DNA of 64,000 nt from Saccharothrix sp. GTDB lineage: Bacteria; Actinomycetota; Actinomycetes; Mycobacteriales; Pseudonocardiaceae. Each line of letters opens with the position of its first letter. The first letter of the stretch is position 1. The position numbers were made by a program, and so were the translations under genes. The notes below the pieces were generated by a model that saw only the letters and a list, made by a program, of their open reading frames with translations, was not told the DNA's origin and made no database searches. This document shows, piece after piece, positions 58,940-64,000 of this stretch. Location of the stretch: NCBI RefSeq assembly GCF_031180885.1, contig NZ_JAPSLK010000001.1, positions 475,158 through 539,157 of the forward strand, read 5' to 3'.

Positions 58940-59446
58940 GTGACGGCGGTACTGCCTGCCGGGGTGGCCGACGTCCGGGCCGACTTCGGGGAGTTCGTCC
59001 GGACCGCGCTGCCGGGCCTGCTGCGCTACGGGCACGCGCTGACCGGCAACCCGCACGACGCGGCCGACCTGGTCCAGTCCGTGCTGGAGAAGGTCGGCTC
59101 ACGGTGGTCCGCGGTGCTGCGCAAGGACGTCGACCCGCTGGCCTACACGCGGCGGGCGATGGCGAACACGCACGTCAGCGTGTGGCGCAGGCTGCGCCGG
59201 GAACGCCTCGTGGCCGAACTGCCCGACGTCGGCGTGGAGTCGACCGACCGGCTGGAGCACGAACCGCTGTGGCAGGCCCTGCGCGACCTGCCGCCGCGGC
59301 AGCGCGCCGTGGTGGTGCTCCGGCACTACGAGGGGCTGTCCGAGCGGGAGATCGCCGACGCGCTCGGCATCTCGCCGGGCACGGTGAAGAGCCAGCACAG
59401 CAAGGCGATGGCGGCCTTGCGCAAGAAGGTCGGGGAAGGCCGGTGA
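58940..59446 (+). CDS. SigE-family RNA polymerase sigma factor
   Basis: A 168-residue ECF sigma factor. Region 2: NPHDAADLVQSVLEKVGSRW and YTRRAMANTHVSVWRRLRRE; region 4: LPPRQRAVVVLRHYEGLSER and EREIADALGISPGTVKSQHS. It is the third SigE-type factor within 9 kb, more distant in sequence from the other two. The GTG at 58940 follows GGGGAGGGG. Its stop overlaps the start of the next gene (GTGA), coupling it to a membrane protein and then to a lipoprotein. Confidence 0.92.
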   Translation: MTAVLPAGVADVRADFGEFVRTALPGLLRYGHALTGNPHDAADLVQSVLEKVGSRWSAVLRKDVDPLAYTRRAMANTHVSVWRRLRRERLVAELPDVGVESTDRLEHEPLWQALRDLPPRQRAVVVLRHYEGLSEREIADALGISPGTVKSQHSKAMAALRKKVGEGR

Positions 59447-60078
59447 GCACGGTGGAACTGGACGAGCGGTTGCGCGAGCTGTTCTCCGACGAACGGCTCG
59501 ACCTGCCGGCGGCGAACGACGCGGTGTCGAGGATCGTGGGCGGTGCCCGGCGGCGCCGGCGGGTCCGGGCGGCGGCGACCGGTGCGCTGGTGGTGGCCGC
59601 CGTGGTGGGCGGTGTGGTGGTGGCGCAGGGCCTGAACGCGCGGGTGGCGTCCGAGCCGGGGGCGCCGCCGACGTCGGTCACGACGGTCCGGCCGCAGGCG
59701 CTGGAGCCGTCCGGGTACGGGCCGTTCCGGCTGGGGATGACCGAGGGCGAGGCGTCCGAGCGCGGGAGCTTCGAGGTGGTGCCCGCCGGGCCGTGCCGGC
59801 GCTACGAGGGCAGCGAGACCAGCTTCTCCCTGCTGGTCTCCCCGGAGGACGGGGTGGTGGCGATCCGGCTGCCGATGTTCGCCAAGACCCCGTCGGGGGT
59901 CGGTCACGGCAGCACCGTGGACGAGTTGCGCGGGCCGTACCCCGGTCTGGTGGTGGACGGGGACCGCGCCGCGGTGGCCATGGGGTCAGACTGGGGGTAC
60001 GTGTTCCGGTTGGCACAGGGCAGGGTGTCGGTCACGTGGATCGAGAAGACCGGCGGCGAGTGCGGACAGGGTGGCTGA
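59443..60078 (+). CDS. Membrane protein coupled to sigma factor, putative anti-sigma, 211 aa
   Basis: The cytosolic N-terminus (ELDERLRELFSDERLDLPAA; NDAVSRIVGGARRRRRVRAA) precedes one membrane helix (TGALVVAAVVGGVVVAQ, about 47-63), then an outer domain of about 130 residues (GYGPFRLGMTEGEASERGSF; RRYEGSETSFSLLVSPEDG). The GPFRLGMT block recurs in the lipoprotein that follows as KVRLGMTLEEL, so the two outer domains are related. GTG start overlaps the sigma stop. An anti-sigma role is inferred from coupling and topology; no zinc motif. Confidence 0.8.
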   Translation: MSTVELDERLRELFSDERLDLPAANDAVSRIVGGARRRRRVRAAATGALVVAAVVGGVVVAQGLNARVASEPGAPPTSVTTVRPQALEPSGYGPFRLGMTEGEASERGSFEVVPAGPCRRYEGSETSFSLLVSPEDGVVAIRLPMFAKTPSGVGHGSTVDELRGPYPGLVVDGDRAAVAMGSDWGYVFRLAQGRVSVTWIEKTGGECGQGG

Positions 60079-60584
60079 TGAGGGCGTTGGCGGTGCTGGT
60101 GGTCGGGTCGGTGCTGCTGGCCGGGTGCACGACCGCGCAACCGTCGCCGAGTTCGACCACCGCCGCCCCGGCGCGCACCGTGGTGGTGGACGACGTGCCG
60201 GTGCTCAGCCCGGGCGGGCTGGGCAAGGTGCGGCTGGGGATGACGCTGGAGGAGTTGCAGGCCACCGGTGAGGTCGGCGGGCAGCTCGACAACTGGCCGC
60301 AGGCGAACTGCCCGGTCTACGAGCTGAAGCGGGCCAGCGGCTGGGTGGGGATCGAGGGCGGCGTGGCGGTCGACCTGCGGCTGGAGGGCGGGGCGCGCAC
60401 GCCCGAGGGGTTGCGGTTCGGCGACTCGCAGAAGCGGCTCAAGGAGCTGTACCCAGCCGCCGAGCTGACCCCGCACGGGTACACGCTGCCGGTGGCCGAG
60501 GCCCGCTTCTACTACTTCGGGTTCGGCAACGCGGGCGACACGCTGAGCGTGATGGGCGTGCGGGACATCGGCTGCTTCCTCTGA
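60078..60584 (+). CDS. Lipoprotein with RLGMT-type domain, 168 aa
   Basis: A lipoprotein signal (RALAVLVVGSVLLAGC, lipobox LLAGC with Cys17) anchors it to the outer face. After a Thr/Ser/Pro linker comes a domain of about 120 residues (GLGKVRLGMTLEELQATGEV; NWPQANCPVYELKRASGWVG; RFGDSQKRLKELYPAAELTP) similar in outline to the outer domain of the preceding protein. It probably senses or binds the same wall-related signal. The start ATG shares its A with the preceding TGA, so it is coupled; last gene of the three-gene sigma unit. Confidence 0.85.
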   Translation: MRALAVLVVGSVLLAGCTTAQPSPSSTTAAPARTVVVDDVPVLSPGGLGKVRLGMTLEELQATGEVGGQLDNWPQANCPVYELKRASGWVGIEGGVAVDLRLEGGARTPEGLRFGDSQKRLKELYPAAELTPHGYTLPVAEARFYYFGFGNAGDTLSVMGVRDIGCFL

Positions 60585-60604
60585 CGGCTTGGTCCGCCGG
60601 GCGG

Positions 60605-61090
60605 TTACCGTCGCCCAATCGGGTGAAATTCGAGCACCGCGTATCCGTCGTGGTCGTCGATCCGGGTCAGTCCGGCGCGTTCGGCGACTTTGATGGCGGC
60701 CGTGTTCCACGGTCGGGTCTCACACCGCACGACCCAGTCCGGTCGGACCTCGCCGGCGGTCGCGACCGCCTCCCGGGCCATCTCGGTGGCGATGCCGAGG
60801 CCGTGGCGGGCGGGGTCGACGCGGAAGTAGAGGTTCCAGGCGTCGCCGTGCGGCTGGACGCCGCCGAACCCGACCACCCGGCCGGTCATCTCGATCGCCC
60901 AGCACCCGAGATCGCCCCGGTCCCACACCTCGGTGAAGCGCCGGAGGTACTCGGCGGACTCCGCTTCAGCCGGCGGGCTGCGCTTTTCGGTGGCGCGCAA
61001 TGCCCTTTCCAAGGCGACGAAATCCGGCAGGTCGGACATCCGCACCCGCCGCAACGTGAGCCGTTCCGTGGTCCGCTCGAAATGCGCCAT
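60605..61090 (-). CDS. GNAT-family N-acetyltransferase
   Basis: A 161-residue acetyltransferase of the RimJ/RimL-like branch. The start is typical (FERTTERLTLRRVRMSDLPD); the acetyl-CoA loop lies in RVDPARHGLGIATEMAREAV; the C-terminal NTAAIKVAERAGLTRI is the standard motif B. Substrate unknown: protein N-termini, polyamines or antibiotics are all possible. ATG 61090 has no strong ribosome binding site. Convergent with the sigma unit lipoprotein (20 bp) and downstream of ferritin on the same strand, separated from it by a hairpin. Confidence 0.88.
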   Translation of the reverse strand: MAHFERTTERLTLRRVRMSDLPDFVALERALRATEKRSPPAEAESAEYLRRFTEVWDRGDLGCWAIEMTGRVVGFGGVQPHGDAWNLYFRVDPARHGLGIATEMAREAVATAGEVRPDWVVRCETRPWNTAAIKVAERAGLTRIDDHDGYAVLEFHPIGRR

Positions 61091-61149
61091 GTGCCGAAGG
61101 TAACGACTCCGGTGCGCCTCGTCGGCGGAATTTCCGGCCCCGGACGGCA

Positions 61150-61183
61150 CCGCACCGCCCGCCGGGAGTGGCGAGCGGTGCGG
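61150..61183 (-). terminator. Hairpin downstream of the ferritin gene
   Basis: CCGCACCGC at 61150-61158 pairs with 61175-61183 (9-bp arms, 16-base loop), 17 bp beyond the ferritin stop. Moderate support only. Confidence 0.4.
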
Positions 61184-61200
61184 CGGTGGCCCGTGGCTGC

Positions 61201-61758
61201 TTACAGACTGCCGCCGGCGACCCGGGGGGCGGTCGGGTCGGCGTCCTCGCCGACGTGCTCGCGGGCGAGGAAGGTCTCCACGTGGAACAGGTTGCCGTCG
61301 GCCCGGTCCACCACGTTGAGCAGCGTGTTCATCGACGCGACCTCCTCCACCTGCTCCTTGAGGAACCACTGGAGGAACTGCTCGCCGAGGTAGTCGCCCT
61401 CGTCGCGGGCGGCCTTGGCCAGCGCCACGACCTGGTCGGTGACCGCCTTCTCCTGCTGGAGCGCCAGTTCGACCGGCTCGCGGGCGGTGGAGAAGTCGTT
61501 GCGGACCTCGTCGACGCCGGGGATGGCCAGTTTGAGGTCGTTGTCCATCAGGTACTGGACGATCATCATCGCGTGGTTGCGCTCTTCCAGCGCCTGCTTG
61601 TAGAAGTGCGAAGCCAGCCGCGGGAGGTCGTTGTTGTCGAACCACACCGCGATGGCCACGTACTGCTGGGACGCGGTGAACTCGTTGCGCACCTGCGCCT
61701 GGAGCAGGTCGTGGAACTTGGAAGTGCGCGAGGGAATCTTCTTGACGTTGAGGGCCAT
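61201..61758 (-). CDS. Ferritin (iron storage, BfrB/FtnA-like)
   Basis: A 185-residue ferritin that oxidises and stores iron in a 24-mer shell. The diiron ligands are in QVRNEFTASQQYVAIAVWFD (Glu), QALEERNHAMM (Glu, His) and QQEKAVTDQVVALAK (Glu), ending with LQWFLKEQVEEVASMNTLL. It resembles the non-heme ferritin of actinobacteria (BfrB of mycobacteria). The upstream region has a plausible promoter (TTGAAT, complement of 61792-61797; GTTAAT, complement of 61767-61772; 19-bp spacer) and sequences like iron-regulator half sites. Confidence 0.95.
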   Translation of the reverse strand: MALNVKKIPSRTSKFHDLLQAQVRNEFTASQQYVAIAVWFDNNDLPRLASHFYKQALEERNHAMMIVQYLMDNDLKLAIPGVDEVRNDFSTAREPVELALQQEKAVTDQVVALAKAARDEGDYLGEQFLQWFLKEQVEEVASMNTLLNVVDRADGNLFHVETFLAREHVGEDADPTAPRVAGGSL

Positions 61759-61794
61759 GCCCCGAGATTAACCGAAACGCGTTGTTCCCGCATT

Positions 61795-61853
61795 CAAGGT
61801 AAGGCTTATGAATGTTTGGAAAGGGTTGCCTAAATTAGGCGACCCTTTCCAAA
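61795..61853. promoter_or_regulatory. Ferritin upstream palindrome and iron-box-like sequence
   Basis: 61815-61853 is a 39-bp near-perfect palindrome (two mismatched positions plus the central base) centred on CCTAAATTAGG, made of inverted TTAGG/CCTAA words like the halves of DtxR/IdeR/DmdR boxes. Nearby, 61795-61813 matches the IdeR/DmdR 19-mer consensus at about 11 positions and overlaps the proposed -35. The palindrome begins 4 bp after the arginine deiminase stop, so it may instead be that gene's terminator. Confidence 0.5.
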
Positions 61854-61857
61854 GAAT

Positions 61858-63105
61858 TCACACCAGCGGGGCGCGGTCGATCGGGCACGACATGCACCGC
61901 GGGCCGCCCCGGCCCGAGCCCAGCTCCGACCCGGAGATCCGCAGCACCTCGATGCCGGAGTCCTCCAGCCGCGCGTTGGTCTCGACATTGCGTTCATACG
62001 CCACCACGAGCCCCGGCGCGACCGCGAGCGTGTTGTTGCCGTCATCCCACTGCTCGCGCTCGGCGGTCACCGCGTCCAACCCGGTGTCGATCACCCGCAG
62101 CCGCTCGATGCCCATGGCCTCGGCCGCCGCCTCCAGGAACGGCCGCCGGTCGTCCACCAGCACGCCGCCGTTGCCGTCCGAGCGCACCGGGTAGGCGAAC
62201 AGGTTGTCCCGCACCGCCGGGTACATCACCACGGCGTCCCGGTCGACCATCGTGCACACCGTGTCCAGGTGCATGGTCGCCCGTTCCTGCGTGATCGGCA
62301 CCGCCAGCACGGTGTGCGCCAGGCCGTCCGCCAGCGCCGACCGCGCGAACGACTCCGCGCCCGCCGGCGTGGTCCGCTCGCCGACGCCGATCGCCAGCAC
62401 GCCCGGCGCGAGCAGCAGCACGTCACCGCCCTCCACCGGCGCGGAGTGCGCCCCGTACGCCCGGCCGGTCTTGCGGAAGCGCGGGTGGTAGGCGTAGATC
62501 AGGTCGGTCAGCGCGGTCTCGCGGTCGCGCGCGGGCAGCGCCAGGGACGTGATCGCCACCCGGTCGCCCACCCACACCGACGAGTCGCGGGTGAACAGCA
62601 GGTTCGGCAGCGGGTCCACGGCGAAGTCGATCGGGTGGTGCATCTTGCGCACCAGCGACGCGCCCTCGGCGGCGGGCAGCTCCTCGAACGTCATGCCGGT
62701 CATCAGCGCCGTCGCGAGCTGGTCCGGGCCGATGGACGACAGGTGCGACCGCAGCGCGTCCGCCAGGTCGATGCCCAGCCGCCGCTCGTTCACCGCGCTG
62801 TGGATGCCCGCGATGCGCGCGCGGTCGTCGTGCAGCGCCGCCACCAGCAGGTCCGCCAGCAGCAGCACCTCGACCCCGCGCGAGCGCAGCACCTCGGCGA
62901 ACGCGTCGTGCTCCTCCTGCGCCCGGTCCACCCACGGCACGCCGTCGAACAGGAGCTGGTCGTTGTTGCGCGGGGTCAGCCGCTTCAGCTCCAGGCCCGG
63001 GCGGTGCAGCAGCACCGTGCGCAGCGGGCCCACCTCGCTGTCCACCCTCGGCGCCGGGAACGGCGCGGCGTCGACGGACTCCGTCTGAGTGATGTGCGCA
63101 GTCAC
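61858..63105 (-). CDS. arcA: Arginine deiminase
   Basis: Hydrolyses L-arginine to citrulline and ammonia; 415 residues, full length. Active-site elements: [16 protein letters not shown], the [11 protein letters not shown] segment, [22 protein letters not shown] (catalytic His, Asp) and the nucleophile Cys404 in GPRCMSCPI. The other deiminase-pathway genes (arcB, arcC, arcD) are not adjacent, so it may supply citrulline or ammonia rather than ATP. GTG 63105 gives the family-like N-terminus and lacks a ribosome binding site. Divergent from the EACC1-caspase pair. Confidence 0.95.
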   Translation of the reverse strand: MTAHITQTESVDAAPFPAPRVDSEVGPLRTVLLHRPGLELKRLTPRNNDQLLFDGVPWVDRAQEEHDAFAEVLRSRGVEVLLLADLLVAALHDDRARIAGIHSAVNERRLGIDLADALRSHLSSIGPDQLATALMTGMTFEELPAAEGASLVRKMHHPIDFAVDPLPNLLFTRDSSVWVGDRVAITSLALPARDRETALTDLIYAYHPRFRKTGRAYGAHSAPVEGGDVLLLAPGVLAIGVGERTTPAGAESFARSALADGLAHTVLAVPITQERATMHLDTVCTMVDRDAVVMYPAVRDNLFAYPVRSDGNGGVLVDDRRPFLEAAAEAMGIERLRVIDTGLDAVTAEREQWDDGNNTLAVAPGLVVAYERNVETNARLEDSGIEVLRISGSELGSGRGGPRCMSCPIDRAPLV

Positions 63106-63313
63106 GTAGGCGAGGGTAACCCGACGGCGGCGAAACATGCAGCTCTAAGTGGCCTAGATCAGCGAAACTCGATCGTATGAACGGCTCAACGCAGCGAATC
63201 GTTAAGCACTCGCGCGCTTGTGGGCGTGAAACGTTGCGTTGTGACGTGGACTGGGTCTGTCCCGATGATCGGGGTGACTGGGATGATCGACGTCCTAACC
63301 GGGGAGGAAACGC
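63106..63313. promoter_or_regulatory. Divergent region between arcA and the EACC1 gene
   Basis: 208 bp of lower GC with no credible gene. It contains CCCGATGATCGGG (63261-63273), a 13-base palindrome, and a related ggatgatcgac 18 bases further on, about 40 bp upstream of the EACC1 start. These may be operator elements. The EACC1 ribosome binding site is GGGGAGGA at 63301-63308. Confidence 0.45.
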
Positions 63314-63670
63314 GTGTTCCACTTGACGATCGACGCGCCGGGCAGTGCGGCGTCCGCGACGAACCTGCTGCTGGAGGAGTTGGTCCGGGGCGCCCGCGTG
63401 GACGCCCGGCACGCGCCGACGGAGCTGCCGGACGGTGCGAAGAGCGGCACCGGCATGGCCATCGCCGAACTGGTGGTCAACGGCGCGCTGCCCGCCGCCG
63501 TGGCCGCCGCCGTCGCGTCCGTCATCACCGCCTTCGTGCAGCGCGGCAGCGCGCGCAAGGTGACCATCAAGGTCGGCCAGGACTCGATCACCGTCCAGGG
63601 CGGCAGCAAGGCCGACCAGCGGGCACTCGTGCAGACGTTCCTGGAGAAGCACGGCTCCACGGACGCCTGA
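63314..63670 (+). CDS. EACC1-like effector-associated constant component, 118 aa
   Basis: A small protein with an N-terminal strand region (FHLTIDAPGSAASATNLLLE), a variable polar middle, a hydrophobic helix (ALPAAVAAAVASVITAFVQR, about 57-76) and a C-terminal strand region (KVTIKVGQDSITVQGGSKAD). This matches my recollection of EACC1, the effector-associated component that accompanies caspases and other effectors in regulated conflict systems of multicellular bacteria. It is 1 bp from a caspase-like gene. The helix could insert in a membrane or mediate assembly. The GTG at 63314 has a strong GGGGAGGA site. The family call depends on pattern recall plus the neighbour. Confidence 0.75.
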   Translation: MFHLTIDAPGSAASATNLLLEELVRGARVDARHAPTELPDGAKSGTGMAIAELVVNGALPAAVAAAVASVITAFVQRGSARKVTIKVGQDSITVQGGSKADQRALVQTFLEKHGSTDA

Positions 63671-63671
63671 C

Positions 63672-64000
63672 GTGGGCCGTTACGCCTTATTGGTGGCCAC
63701 GGGGGAGTACGAGGACGCCCGGCTGAGCCGGTTGCGCGCGCCCTCGCAGGACGTGGAGCGCCTCGCCGCGCTGCTGGAGGACCCGGACGTCGGCGGCTTC
63801 GCGGGCGTCCGGGTCCTGCGCGACGCCACCGCCGACGAGATCCGCCGCGCCGTCGAGGACGTGCTGGCCTCGCGCACCCCCGACGACCTGGTCCTGCTCT
63901 ACTTCTCGTGCCACGGCCTGACCACGCCCGCGCGCCGGCTGTACTTCGCCGCCGCCAACACCCTCCAGGACCGGCCCGCCGGCACCGCCATCCCGCGCTC
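63672..64000 (+). CDS. Caspase-family (C14) peptidase, N-terminal part, cut by window end
   Basis: An open frame from the GTG at 63672 to the window edge with no stop. The start is a typical caspase p20 beginning (GRYALLVATGEYEDARLSRL; APSQDVERLAALLEDPDVGG; VRVLRDATADEIRRAVEDVL). It reaches the catalytic His81 in LVLLYFSCHGL. The catalytic Cys (normally in a DCC.SG-like loop) and any C-terminal effector, sensor or NTPase domains are beyond the window. It probably cleaves target proteins when activated. It begins one base after the EACC1 stop, so the pair is almost certainly cotranscribed. Confidence 0.88.
   Translation, partial: MGRYALLVATGEYEDARLSRLRAPSQDVERLAALLEDPDVGGFAGVRVLRDATADEIRRAVEDVLASRTPDDLVLLYFSCHGLTTPARRLYFAAANTLQDRPAGTAIPR

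Overview
The window is high-GC actinobacterial DNA with a very strong G/C third-position bias, many GTG starts and many genes without a clear ribosome binding site. The XRE/DUF5753 regulator paired with a DUF397 protein, several SigE-family sigma factors, a DUF6474 protein, a DUF5926/SEC-C protein and an EACC1-caspase pair together suggest a filamentous actinomycete, most likely Pseudonocardiales (Saccharothrix/Actinosynnema/Lentzea type). That placement is inference from gene content. I see no phage, IS element, rRNA or CRISPR array. One tRNA (Gly-GCC) is present.

Layout. 1-0.8 kb: a 27-bp tandem repeat, then non-coding DNA. 0.8-4.5 kb: two small proteins divergent from an XRE-TPR regulator, then a small kinase-like phosphotransferase. 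4.5-8.5 kb: an NmrA-like oxidoreductase, a coding remnant and a copper operon (ycnI-copC-copD). 8.5-12.4 kb: a BCCT transporter, DUF6474 and a TM0106-type nuclease. 12.4-19.2 kb: an SDR, UDP-glucose dehydrogenase, a gamma-glutamyltransferase and a two-component system whose kinase overlaps its regulator by 134 bp. 20.2-31.7 kb: a cell-surface glycan region with GDP-mannose dehydratase and an AlgX-like acetyltransferase, convergent with a six-gene run holding three acyltransferase-like membrane proteins and a 1221-residue glycosyltransferase/FkbM methyltransferase fusion.

32-36.8 kb: small and Thr-rich surface proteins, OsmC, tRNA-Gly, a sigma factor fused to a membrane anti-sigma domain, and an Fpg/Nei glycosylase. 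36.8-48.3 kb: an apparent monocarboxylate module with lutABC (lactate oxidation), a LytS-type kinase, a LytTR regulator translationally coupled to a solute:sodium symporter pair, an Lrp-like regulator, and a second DUF485/ActP-type symporter operon preceded by a perfect GTGA-N6-TCAC Crp-type site. 48.3-61 kb: repeats and a 23-bp-arm hairpin, rhodanese, DUF4328, three SigE-family sigma factors each coupled to a single-pass membrane protein, an XRE/DUF397 pair, two glycerophosphodiester phosphodiesterases, a cytochrome P450, and a cluster of DnaA-box-like sequences in front of a DUF952 gene. 61-64 kb: GNAT, ferritin, arginine deiminase, then an EACC1-like protein followed by a caspase-family gene cut by the window edge. 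That last pair is the best candidate for a conflict or cell-death effector system, but its decisive part lies outside the window.
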